In this document: positions 32,389-40,561 of the stretch, piece by piece | Numbering within the stretch: the first letter of the stretch is position 1 | Layout: the number at the start of each line of letters is the position of its first letter | NCBI GenBank assembly: GCA_951812575.1 | Contig: OX638322.1 | Coordinates: 836,850 to 900,849 of the forward strand | Source of the DNA: Candidatus Binatia bacterium | Lineage (GTDB): Bacteria; Desulfobacterota; Binatia; Bin18 | Length of the DNA: 64,000 nt | Reading direction: 5' to 3' | The notes under the pieces: model-generated | What the model was told of the DNA's origin: nothing | The model's input: only the letters and a program-made list of their open reading frames with translations | The model's database searches: none | Position numbers and translations under genes: made by a program

Positions 32389-32801
32389 TCGTCGTTGACG
32401 CTTCGGCCATCTTGGCGCTCCTCCTGAATACAACCGAGGCGTCGAACATTGAGAGGCGTCTTGTCGGAGCTTCCGAGTCTCTGCATGCCCCTCATCTGAT
32501 TGATCTTGAGATAACGCATGTCCTGCGACGGTACGTATCCCTGGGCCAGTTGACACCGCAACAGGGAGAACGCGGCCTCACTGAGGTCGCTGATTTCCAG
32601 ATTATTCGTTACCCACACTCCCCTTTTCTGCCACGCATCTGGGCGCTGCGTCACAATACCACGGCCTATGATGCGGTGTACTTGGCTCTGGCAGAGAGCC
32701 TTCCAGCACCATTGATCACCTGCGGTGCCCGGCTGGCGGCCGCTGCCGGGCACCGCGCGACCATCGAATTGTTCGGGGCCGACAGCTCTGAAGTGCCCTG
32801 A
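32385..32801 (+). CDS. VapC-like PIN-domain ribonuclease toxin
   Basis: This 138-residue PIN protein has the acidic site Asp in VIVVDASAILALLL (residue 5), Glu in APHLIDLEITHVLRR and Asp in TAYDAVYLALAE; the last motif reads LITCGARLA, where most VapC proteins have TxDxRL, so one acidic residue is replaced by Gly. VapC toxins cut tRNA or rRNA and stop growth. The start is GTG 32385, overlapping the antitoxin stop. The pair is flanked by duplicated gene ends. Confidence 0.88.
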   Translation: MIVVDASAILALLLNTTEASNIERRLVGASESLHAPHLIDLEITHVLRRYVSLGQLTPQQGERGLTEVADFQIIRYPHSPFLPRIWALRHNTTAYDAVYLALAESLPAPLITCGARLAAAAGHRATIELFGADSSEVP

Positions 32802-32968
32802 TTGTCAATGTCAATAGCGGCCTGCGGACGACGGTTGTTGCACACGCCGACCTGGACGTCCAACAACTGCCCGATGACCTTAGCGGTGAACACCGCGCCG
32901 CCTCCCGCTATCACGCCGGTAGTCTGAGCGTAGAAGTGGCGTTTTGGGATCAACACAGATAGACTCTG

Positions 32969-33111
32969 CGTTCCCTGCAGAAGTCGGAAGAACCGCAGCA
33001 GATATACCGTCCCCGACAGGTTGAGGAAGCATTGTCGCGATGACGCACCCGCAGCCGCTCGAACGCAATCTTGAGCAACCTCCCGCTCCCAATGAACACG
33101 GTGCCGGGCTG
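32969..33111 (+). repeat. Duplicated 5' end of the hydroxyacid dehydrogenase gene, copy 2 (in place)
   Basis: This is the partner of 31952-32103. It contains the leader, Shine-Dalgarno and first ~24 codons of the intact gene. Confidence 0.8.
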
Positions 33112-34341
33112 CGGTTGCTGCAACCCTACCTCCGGCGGGCTCATGCCAGAAGTGCGAAGCGCTGGGCCAGAGCGGTCGAAAAATGCGTCACCATCGATCA
33201 TCTGCGGCAGGTGATGGAGAAGCGCGTGCCGCCGATTGTGAGAGAGTATTATCGTGGCGGTGCCGATAACGAAATCACGCTCAGAGATAATGTTGAAGCC
33301 TTTCAAAGAGAACGCTTTAAGCCGAGAAGTGCGGTCCAGCTTGACGCGGTAGAGATGCGGACCGAAATTCTGGGACACCCCATTGCGCTGCCGGTTATCG
33401 CCGCTCCGATAGGCAGTCCTCGCATGCTCTGGCCCCGTGGCGAAGCCGGGGCGGCCAAGGCGGTCGGTGAAGCCGGGACGATCTGCACGCTCTCCACCCT
33501 GACGGGGACTGACCTGGAAGAAGTCCGCACCGCCTCGCCAGGACCGTGTTGGTATCAACTGTATCTCGTTGGGGGAAAAGAAGTCGCCGCCCGCGGGATC
33601 GAACGGGCGAAAAACGCCGGCTATTCCGCGCTGGTGCTGACCATCGATACCGCGGTCGCCGGGAATCGCGCCCGGCACGAATGGCTCGGTGCCTCGCAGG
33701 CGATTAACGGCACGCCCTTCCAGAAACTGAAATTTGGCCCGCAAATGATCCCCCATCTCTCCTGGCTGCAGAGCTTTTACGCGGACGGCGGGATGATGCA
33801 GTTCCGCAATGTCATTCTGAACGACGGACAGCCGATGCCCTACGCGGATGTTGGGGCGCAACTGCGCACGTCGGTTGTCACCTGGGAGCATCTGCCCTGG
33901 ATTCGGGAAATCTGGGGAACGGACAAGCCCATCCTGGTGAAGGGCGTGCAGTGTGTCGAAGATGCCCGGCTGGCGGCCGAACATGGCGTGGACGGCATTA
34001 TCATATCCAACCACGGCGGTCGCCAGATGGATCGCGTTTACCCAACCTTATACATCCTGAAAGACGTCGCGGCCGAACTCAAGGACTCCGCGATGACCAT
34101 CTTGTTGGACGGCGGCATTCGTTCCGGCGGAGATGTCGTCATTGCCCTGGCCCACGGCGCGGATGCGGTCTTAGCCGGGCGGGCGTATGTGTATGGTCTT
34201 GGGGCGGGGGGAGAAGCGGGGGTGCGCAAGGCGTTTGCCATCCTGAAAAAAGAAATTGAGGATACCCTGCGGCTCCTGGGCTGTGCTTCCATCCACGACC
34301 TGAATGCCAAAGAGCATCTTTTGCCGTATCCCTTTCAGTAG
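33040..34341 (+). CDS. FMN-dependent alpha-hydroxy-acid dehydrogenase/oxidase
   Basis: This 433-residue protein is of the lactate dehydrogenase/glycolate oxidase family (LldD-like). After a non-conserved N-terminal ~45 residues come VPPIVREYYRGGADNEITLRDN, APIGSPRMLWPRGE, WYQLYLVGGKE, the FMN site with LVKGVQCVEDA, and the catalytic His325 in SNHGGRQ, then LLDGGIRSGGDVVIALAHGADAVLAGR. It oxidises a 2-hydroxyacid to a 2-oxoacid and passes electrons to quinone or oxygen. GAGGAAG lies nine bases before ATG 33040. Confidence 0.92.
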   Translation: MTHPQPLERNLEQPPAPNEHGAGLRLLQPYLRRAHARSAKRWARAVEKCVTIDHLRQVMEKRVPPIVREYYRGGADNEITLRDNVEAFQRERFKPRSAVQLDAVEMRTEILGHPIALPVIAAPIGSPRMLWPRGEAGAAKAVGEAGTICTLSTLTGTDLEEVRTASPGPCWYQLYLVGGKEVAARGIERAKNAGYSALVLTIDTAVAGNRARHEWLGASQAINGTPFQKLKFGPQMIPHLSWLQSFYADGGMMQFRNVILNDGQPMPYADVGAQLRTSVVTWEHLPWIREIWGTDKPILVKGVQCVEDARLAAEHGVDGIIISNHGGRQMDRVYPTLYILKDVAAELKDSAMTILLDGGIRSGGDVVIALAHGADAVLAGRAYVYGLGAGGEAGVRKAFAILKKEIEDTLRLLGCASIHDLNAKEHLLPYPFQ

Positions 34342-34345
34342 AGCG

Positions 34346-35026
34346 TTATCGGGAACGGTTCTCACCGCCCGCCCTGAATCTGGGATAGTCATCCTGGTGG
34401 GCCCGTATCCAGGCCTGGACTTGCGGCAACGCATCGACCCTGTCGTGCACCGCCTGGAGTTTCGGGAAATCAGCGTGTAGCACGTCTGCATCTATGTCGA
34501 GCAGTTGGTTCAACCGATTGAAGACGCAAATGTCGGCCCACGAGAGTTGTGAGCCCACCATACAGCCCTCCTGTGAGAGCTTTTCCAAACGCCGCAGGGC
34601 GCCAGGCAGGGTGGTCTCAAGCCACGCGGCGATGCGTTTCTGCCGCTCTTCCTGCGGCACCATTTTCATCCCCGGAGTGCCGGGTACACCCTCGAAGCTC
34701 ATCTTGGCCAGGGCGGACTGGATTTCGGCTTGATGCACGACGATCATATCACTGCGCGCCGCCTCAATGGGGTCCGACGGATACAAGCCAGTCAGGCGCG
34801 CGGCCAGACGAGCGATACTGTCAGTCTGACCCAGGAATACGCCGTCCACTTCAAGAGCGGGCATTTGTCCGAACGGGAGCTGGGCTTTGAACGCCGCCAT
34901 GTTGGCGAATTCGTCTACGCTATAGCGCCGGTCCGTAAATGCTATCTCACCTACGGTGAGCAGCAGGCGGATCGGCTCTCCGATGCCTCTCCCGTGGAAG
35001 TAGTGAAACGTGATGTCTGATGCCAT
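34346..35026 (-). CDS. Glutathione S-transferase, sigma-like
   Basis: This 226-residue GST has ITFHYFHGRGIGEPIRLLL with Tyr-His and the conserved R-G-E-P-I-R of sigma/alpha/pi-type enzymes, LPFGQMPALEVDG with the cis-proline, and QTDSIARLAARL. The C-terminal domain has LSWADICVFNRL. Sigma-type GSTs are more common in animals than bacteria. ATG 35026 has GAGAGG ten bases upstream; ATG 35035 is an alternative. It converges with the hydroxyacid dehydrogenase, with four bases between the stops. Confidence 0.87.
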   Translation of the reverse strand: MASDITFHYFHGRGIGEPIRLLLTVGEIAFTDRRYSVDEFANMAAFKAQLPFGQMPALEVDGVFLGQTDSIARLAARLTGLYPSDPIEAARSDMIVVHQAEIQSALAKMSFEGVPGTPGMKMVPQEERQKRIAAWLETTLPGALRRLEKLSQEGCMVGSQLSWADICVFNRLNQLLDIDADVLHADFPKLQAVHDRVDALPQVQAWIRAHQDDYPRFRAGGENRSR

Positions 35027-35103
35027 GCTTATCATCCCTCTCGGTTATGGTGATCGTTCGGTCTTACCCTGGAAGGCAGGGACAGGCAACCGCTTCGCTG
35101 TAT

Positions 35104-36351
35104 TCACATTTCATAACGAGAAACCGCCGGCCTGGGCGTCAGGAGCAGGAGGACCAGGGCCAGACCCCCAGCCATCGCGCCGTACAGAAAAGCAGGCTGG
35201 TAGCTGCCACTGACATCCCGTACATAGCCCGCAATCATCGGCCCCCAGGCCCCCAGCACCCCGGCCCAGGCAAAGAGAAACCCGGTAATGGATCCGGCGT
35301 GCAACCGGCCGAAGAAGTCGCCGACCAGGGCCGGCAGCAGCGTTGTCAGGCCGCCGTAGAAGAAACCGAAGGCGGCCGCACCCGCGTATAGCACCCCAAG
35401 ACCCTGGGCCGAATAAAAGAAGAGATAGGCTACGATGTGAACACTCAGGCTCACGGCCATGCCGCTCCTCCGGCCGAGCCGATCCGACAACGGCCCCAGG
35501 CAGAGATTGCCCGCTAAGGCGCTTATCCCCATGACACTCACCGCCAGGGCTCCGTTTGTATGCGAGATCCCCAAGTCTTGCGCAAACGCCACAATATGCA
35601 CAAAGGGCACGGGGATGGTCAGGAACATGACTAACAGGCTGAAGCCGAGCAACCAGAACGACGGGGTGGCCCAGGCTTCCGCCAGGGTCCAACTCTTGAG
35701 AGCGGCGGGGGGGCCGCCCAGCAGCGGCGCCGGGCTCTGGGCTAAAGGATCACCATCGGGCGTCAACCCGAGCTGTTCCGGATTGCGTACCATAAAGCGT
35801 GCGAGAGTGATGAGCAGGACCAGGATGATGAGGCCACACGCAAAATAAACCGGACGCCAACCCCAACGGGCAATACAGCTAGCAGTCAACCAGGGGCACA
35901 GCAGGATACCGCAACTGCTGCCGCTCGCCGCCAATCCCAGGGCCAGACCACGTTTGCGCTGGAACCACTTGACCACCGTCGTATTACAGGGGATATAGGC
36001 GCTGCTCATGCCCAGCGCGGCAATCAGCCCATAGCACAGGTAGAGCTGCCACTGGGCCGTCATCTGGCTGGTAGCGATAATGCCGCTGCCCAGCAGCAGC
36101 CCGCCGGCGGCGACGACCCAGCGGGGGCCGGCCGTGTCGGTCAGCCGTCCGCTGATCCAGCTACAGCCGCTATAGACCATGGTGTAGAGCGAAAACGCCC
36201 CGCCCAAGCTGGCGCGCTGCCAGCCCAGTTCATCCAGCATGGCGGGCAGGAACACCCCGAAGGAGTATTGCACCCCGTAGGTCACGAACAAGACAACAAA
36301 GGCACAGGCGGTGACGACCCAACCGTAAAAGAGCGCAGGAAAAAGAGGCAT
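35104..36351 (-). CDS. Major facilitator superfamily transporter
   Basis: This 415-residue protein has 12 predicted helices and resembles the OxlT/monocarboxylate branch: GVQYSFGVFLPAMLDELGW in helix 1, SGRLTDTAGPRWV after helix 2, WFQRKRGLALGLAASG in helix 4, and GPLSDRLGRRSGM between helices 8 and 9. It probably moves an organic acid across the inner membrane. It follows the cupin gene by 11 bases and is probably co-transcribed, so the cupin may act on the transported compound. Confidence 0.92.
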   Translation of the reverse strand: MPLFPALFYGWVVTACAFVVLFVTYGVQYSFGVFLPAMLDELGWQRASLGGAFSLYTMVYSGCSWISGRLTDTAGPRWVVAAGGLLLGSGIIATSQMTAQWQLYLCYGLIAALGMSSAYIPCNTTVVKWFQRKRGLALGLAASGSSCGILLCPWLTASCIARWGWRPVYFACGLIILVLLITLARFMVRNPEQLGLTPDGDPLAQSPAPLLGGPPAALKSWTLAEAWATPSFWLLGFSLLVMFLTIPVPFVHIVAFAQDLGISHTNGALAVSVMGISALAGNLCLGPLSDRLGRRSGMAVSLSVHIVAYLFFYSAQGLGVLYAGAAAFGFFYGGLTTLLPALVGDFFGRLHAGSITGFLFAWAGVLGAWGPMIAGYVRDVSGSYQPAFLYGAMAGGLALVLLLLTPRPAVSRYEM

Positions 36352-36362
36352 GCGAAAGAGGA

Positions 36363-36845
36363 TTACGCCTGCCCTTTCGCCTCCATATCGCGCAGCATGG
36401 CCTGTTCCATTTTCTTCATGCCCTCTCGGGTAGAGACATCACACTCGATCCGGCCCTCCGGGGTGTCGACCAGGGTGACGTAGGACCCCCGGTGATTGCT
36501 GAAAATCTCGAAGGTAGTGCAGCCCTCCGGTCCGGCGATATGCGGGCCGTAGGCCACGCCCGGCTCCGTCATCATCACGTCACCGGGCTTGAGGATGCGC
36601 TCACCCACGTCCAGCGTGCCCTGCACGACAATCTCAAACCGATGGCAGTCGTGGGCGTGACGCGGCAGGGTCCAGTTCGGGCCCATCCGCAGCGTCACCA
36701 CCGTGGGCGGGTTGTCCTTCCGGTCGCCGAGTAAAAAATAGGCCAGTCCGGTCACGCCTTCTAGCGGCAACTCGACCAGCTCTTTCAATTCCTCTGGGTA
36801 CTGTTTCCAGAATTGAGGATCGTCCATTGATAAAAAAGACGCCAT
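36363..36845 (-). CDS. Cupin-domain protein
   Basis: This 160-residue single-domain cupin has metal ligands in LPRHAHDCHRFEIVVQGTLDVG (His, His, Glu, first cupin motif) and a second motif around LKPGDVMMTEPGVAYGPH. It may be a metal-dependent dioxygenase or isomerase of the acetylacetone/2,4'-dihydroxyacetophenone dioxygenase type, or just a binding protein. GGGGGAG precedes the ATG. It is the first gene of a two-gene operon with the MFS transporter. Confidence 0.85.
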   Translation of the reverse strand: MASFLSMDDPQFWKQYPEELKELVELPLEGVTGLAYFLLGDRKDNPPTVVTLRMGPNWTLPRHAHDCHRFEIVVQGTLDVGERILKPGDVMMTEPGVAYGPHIAGPEGCTTFEIFSNHRGSYVTLVDTPEGRIECDVSTREGMKKMEQAMLRDMEAKGQA

Positions 36846-36854
36846 AGCTCCCCC

Positions 36855-37020
36855 TTAGCTCTGCATGCTGTCCATGGGCAGCAGAAAAAACCATAGATCG
36901 CGCCGCACCTCCGCGTCTTTCATGGCCTGCTGCGCTGTACGAATGGCCCTGCCGGCCTAGGTAGAATCCCGAAACCAGCGCAGCCCGGCCCAGGCCGCGG
37001 GCGTATGATCGGCAATGTCT
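36855..37020 (-). pseudogene. Protein-coding remnant interrupted by TAG
   Basis: On the minus strand the frame reads ADHTPAAWAGLRWFRDST, a TAG stop, then AIRTAQQAMKDAEVRRDLWF and ends at a TAA seven bases before the cupin start. The peptide composition is protein-like on both sides of the TAG, suggesting a decayed C-terminus of a gene once upstream of the cupin. Family not identified. The rest of 36846-37142 shows nothing clear. Confidence 0.35.
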
Positions 37021-37142
37021 TCTCCTTTCGGCCGGAATATAGTTTTCGAGGCGGTAATGCCCCGGCTGCTATATCAGAAAGCATGTGGATATTCAAAATT
37101 GTTTCCGCCTCCGGTCCGAGCGTCTCGCGGTATTAGTTGTGG

Positions 37143-39128
37143 CTATATACGTCGGCGCGCCACGCGGAATTTGAAAGAACGGTCGGGTTGGGCGACGGGC
37201 AGACGTTTGATTTTCAGGGTGTAATCGGGCGGGTCCGGGACGAGTTCGGTCTTATGCACGAGGGTCGCGATATTGAGGGCGACCAGCACTTCGGACAGAC
37301 TGCGCCCCAAGCACTGGTGTGTCCCGACACCGAAGGGCGCATAGACTCCTGTTTGTCGGTGCTCGGCGCGTTCCGGCGTGTAGCGCTCGATATCGAACCG
37401 TCGCGGCTCCGGGAAGTATTCCTCCATCAATTGGGGCACCGCGTAGCCAATCAAGACCTGCTCACCAGCCGGTACATGATAGCCGGCAAACTCGAACGAG
37501 TTGGCGACGGTCCGCTTAGTCGCGGGGCTGAGAGGATAGAGACGTAGCGTTTCCAGCGCCACGCGGTGGATGACATCGAGTTGGCGCAAGTCCTTCAGGC
37601 CGGGGGAGTCCCGTTCAAAAAGAGCGTCCGCTTCGGCGGCTGCGCGTGTGAGCAGATCCGGGTGTTTCAACAACTCATAGGTCATACAGGTACAGATAGT
37701 CGATATGGTGTCGAGCCCAGCCATGAACGCTTCCAACCCGGTCAGCAACAGATTCGTCTCAGGCATAAAATGGGGATCGGTACGGTTCAGTTCCAGGACA
37801 TCGTCAATGAAATCAGGGGGCCGGGTGCGGCGGTTCTCCGGCGTATGCTCCGCCAACATTTTCTGCACCAATTCCTCTACCCGTTTGCGGGTACGCCGAA
37901 AACGGGGCAGATATTTCACCCATCGGGGCAACTGCCGAGAGAAGTAGAGTCTCATGATCGCCTGGAAGAAGAAGATGAGGTCATCCAAGTATGCCGTTGC
38001 ATCCGTGTTGGTAATCAGCTCCCCCAATTGCCTGGTCACAATACGCTGAAAGGCATATTGAACCGGAATCGCTTGGTCCGACGACCACTCGGCCATCTCC
38101 TGCCGCATGATGTGAACCGCCTCGTCCGTACGATGTTCAAGCAGCTTACGCGAAAAGTAATCCGCATGCGCCCGGCGCATCCGGGTGTGTTCGGAACCGT
38201 CCATGCCAATGAGCAGGTGGGTCATACCCAGGTCTGCATTGAGAGGGAGCCACGATTCATAATTGCGGAGATACCGCTTGTCCTGTGCCACAAAACGATT
38301 CGCCTCTGGGCCGACGAGAACGGTAAAGTGAGTATTGAAAGCTCGGACGCGAAAGATCGGGCCTAATGTGCGGTAGTGTTGTACCAGAAATCCCTGAAGA
38401 TCGCTCACCATGGTGAAGACATTACCAATAAGCGGAAGCCCCGGTGCCTGTGGGATATCCCTGTGTCGCCGAGGGGGAGGAGCCGGTGTCGGGGATGGCT
38501 CCAGTTCCCGGATCGCCTGTGTGACCGCCTGCCCGATCAGGTCCAGTTTCCGCACCACCTCGATCCGTTCCTGCACCTCGGCCCGTTCCGACTTGGACAG
38601 GATGCTCTCGAAAATACCGCAGGCATCCGCCAGACAGATCAGCATGATATCGCGTGGGTCGGGAATCTCCTCGCTGAACAATACCCGCATAATGCGGAGT
38701 TTGACTTCCTCTCTGACATTGCCATCAATGCTCGGATAGCGGCGCGAGCGTGACACCGGACGTGTCAAGAAGATCAGAGTGTCGCCCTCGGCTTCGAGAA
38801 TACCGCGCGTGATGAGGCGAGCGATCGTCCGATCGCGGATTTCGCCCCCCCGCTCTGCGATGCGGACGAGCCAGAAGCTGATGGCGCGTGTCTCGGCTGA
38901 TTGTGCGATGTCGGCCAGTGCCGGGTCGAGCAAATTGTCGTCCAGCGGCGTCGAATCAACCACGCTGAGCTGGGTGAGATCGGTATCAATGCGGCCTTCG
39001 AGGGCCAAATCCATCAACACAGCACCAGCCAGGATGATATCCAACGAGTGTGGCTGAAGGGAGGAGATGAGAGCGCCTCGCTCTTCGTCGAGCAGCAGGA
39101 GAACGATTTCTTCGGCAAACCGCAGCAT
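37143..39128 (-). CDS. GPP34-cytochrome P450 fusion protein
   Basis: This 661-residue protein joins two domains not normally linked. Residues 1-205 match GPP34 (Golgi phosphoprotein 3/Vps74 family), starting LRFAEEIVLLLLDEERGAL, with LAGAVLMDLALEGRIDTD and LLDPALADIA; in yeast and animals this fold binds phosphatidylinositol-4-phosphate. A proline-rich linker (about 210-230) leads to a full cytochrome P450: EXXR in ALETLR, PEPRRFDIERYTPER, and the haem-binding FGVGTHQCLG (Cys606). AAGGAG lies eight bases before the ATG. It is downstream of a sulfotransferase gene in an apparent two-gene operon. Confidence 0.85.
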   Translation of the reverse strand: MLRFAEEIVLLLLDEERGALISSLQPHSLDIILAGAVLMDLALEGRIDTDLTQLSVVDSTPLDDNLLDPALADIAQSAETRAISFWLVRIAERGGEIRDRTIARLITRGILEAEGDTLIFLTRPVSRSRRYPSIDGNVREEVKLRIMRVLFSEEIPDPRDIMLICLADACGIFESILSKSERAEVQERIEVVRKLDLIGQAVTQAIRELEPSPTPAPPPRRHRDIPQAPGLPLIGNVFTMVSDLQGFLVQHYRTLGPIFRVRAFNTHFTVLVGPEANRFVAQDKRYLRNYESWLPLNADLGMTHLLIGMDGSEHTRMRRAHADYFSRKLLEHRTDEAVHIMRQEMAEWSSDQAIPVQYAFQRIVTRQLGELITNTDATAYLDDLIFFFQAIMRLYFSRQLPRWVKYLPRFRRTRKRVEELVQKMLAEHTPENRRTRPPDFIDDVLELNRTDPHFMPETNLLLTGLEAFMAGLDTISTICTCMTYELLKHPDLLTRAAAEADALFERDSPGLKDLRQLDVIHRVALETLRLYPLSPATKRTVANSFEFAGYHVPAGEQVLIGYAVPQLMEEYFPEPRRFDIERYTPERAEHRQTGVYAPFGVGTHQCLGRSLSEVLVALNIATLVHKTELVPDPPDYTLKIKRLPVAQPDRSFKFRVARRRI

Positions 39129-39164
39129 GTCTGTGGCTCCTTGTCTCTTGTCTTGTTTGCGGGC

Positions 39165-40271
39165 TCAGGCGGATGGCTGGTACGGCCAGAGATCGAGCGC
39201 GAACTTCCACTCCTCTTTGATGCGCTCAATAGCGGCGGGGGTAAGCTGTAAGCGGTTTTTCTGATAATCGGAGAGGGTGTGGAGATAGTCGCGTATGGGA
39301 CCCTTGGCCTCTTCCCAGCCCGGCAAGGCCAACTCGGCGTAGAGGCGTTCCAGTTCGACCAGCGGCTGCTGTTCGAGATCTTCATAGCGCACTTCCGCCA
39401 GATTCCCCTTTGGAATCAAGGCCCGATCATGCAGGTAGTGCTGCATTGTCATCTTATAGGAGGACAGAATATGCTCTTCCATGTCTTCCACCGTCATCTT
39501 CTGGAGCTGAAACAGAGGCAAAGTCGCCTGATACATGTGGCGCATCGATTGGTACACGATGTACGGATTACGGACGATATGGATGAATTTCGCTTCGGGG
39601 AAGAGACGGAGCAGATGCGGAATCCGACCGGTATTGTTCGGACTCTTCAGCACCAGAGGCCGCCCACCGTTATCGAGGGTCGCTTTGCGCAGGATGTCCA
39701 GATAGACTCGCTCCCAGCGGGCCAACTCTTGCGGCGTCAGTCCTTGCATGGGGAGGTATTTGTCCCAATACCCTCGCGCCCGCTGCGGGAACGACAGATG
39801 ATGGTACAGGGACAGCGTACAGGTATTGCTCACCGCCACTTCCTCTTCCATGGGCGCATCAAGGGATACCCGCACATTGTCCATCGGTCTGGTGGCCGGC
39901 AGGGACTTGGCCATCTGGCGTTTCAGCCAGCCACGCCCAATCAGAAAGAAGGTCGGCACAACCGTCTGAAAGGCCGAGACCACCCCGTACCGGGGGTCGT
40001 GCTGCAACAGGTTGTGCAAATGCGTCGTCCCGCTGCGGACAAACCCCAGGATGAACACCGGCTGCTTGTCGATCTTCGTGTGGGCGACTTGCCGGCCGTA
40101 GCGTAACCATTCGGCGAGGCGCAGGGGGCTGGCCAGGGTGGTGACCAGCAGAATGCGGGCGACTTTGCCCCAGTAGGCCGGGGCTACCCCGCCATTTTCC
40201 CATAAGAGACGCAGCCACGTCCCCGGAGGAGCCATAATAGAGGGGTGTTGAGAGATTCCGGTGTTAGCCAT
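39165..40271 (-). CDS. Sulfotransferase family protein
   Basis: This 368-residue protein has the PAPS 5'-phosphosulfate loop GFVRSGTTHLHNLL (residues 76-89) and the 3'-phosphate motif FIHIVRNPYIVYQS near residue 240, as in bacterial Sulfotransfer_3 proteins. It would transfer sulfate from PAPS to a hydroxyl or amine of a small molecule or lipid. It is first in an operon with the GPP34-P450 gene 36 bases downstream, so hydroxylation followed by sulfation of one product is plausible. A large AT-rich palindrome lies 11 bases upstream of its start. Confidence 0.9.
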   Translation of the reverse strand: MANTGISQHPSIMAPPGTWLRLLWENGGVAPAYWGKVARILLVTTLASPLRLAEWLRYGRQVAHTKIDKQPVFILGFVRSGTTHLHNLLQHDPRYGVVSAFQTVVPTFFLIGRGWLKRQMAKSLPATRPMDNVRVSLDAPMEEEVAVSNTCTLSLYHHLSFPQRARGYWDKYLPMQGLTPQELARWERVYLDILRKATLDNGGRPLVLKSPNNTGRIPHLLRLFPEAKFIHIVRNPYIVYQSMRHMYQATLPLFQLQKMTVEDMEEHILSSYKMTMQHYLHDRALIPKGNLAEVRYEDLEQQPLVELERLYAELALPGWEEAKGPIRDYLHTLSDYQKNRLQLTPAAIERIKEEWKFALDLWPYQPSA

Positions 40272-40282
40272 TCTCCCTACCC

Positions 40283-40320
40283 CATTATATTCATATAATG
40301 CATACTATATGAATATAATG
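40283..40320. promoter_or_regulatory. AT-rich 15-bp inverted repeat upstream of the sulfotransferase operon
   Basis: Perfect 15-base arms (40283-40297 and 40306-40320) flank the 8-base centre ATGCATAC. The region is far more AT-rich than its surroundings. Its place just upstream of the ATG at 40271 suggests an operator and promoter. Confidence 0.65.
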
Positions 40321-40437
40321 AATGAAGTATTTAGCATACACTTCGCATGCATATGAACACAGGCACGGTCGCTCAGACCGGCCGGATGGCCTTTCTGGGC
40401 ATCCGGATGTAATCGGAAGGTCCGCAAGACGGCAGGG

Positions 40438-40518
40438 GTGTTCCGCTATTCACGTCGCTCGGCCCCGTTCGGCTTCAACGGCGCGTTCTACTACGTGGGC
40501 TTCGAGTATCGAATCTAA
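40438..40518 (+). pseudogene. TonB-dependent receptor C-terminal remnant
   Basis: The plus-strand frame ends SAPFGFNGAFYYVGFEYRI then TAA. This is the usual last strand of TonB-dependent receptors (SPxGFNGxFYY...). Nothing upstream matches the barrel or plug, so only the tail remains. Besides it and the palindrome, 40272-40561 holds nothing else I recognise. Confidence 0.45.
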
Positions 40519-40561
40519 GGTGTAGGGGCACTTCATGAATTGCCCCTACGAACCGCACTGC

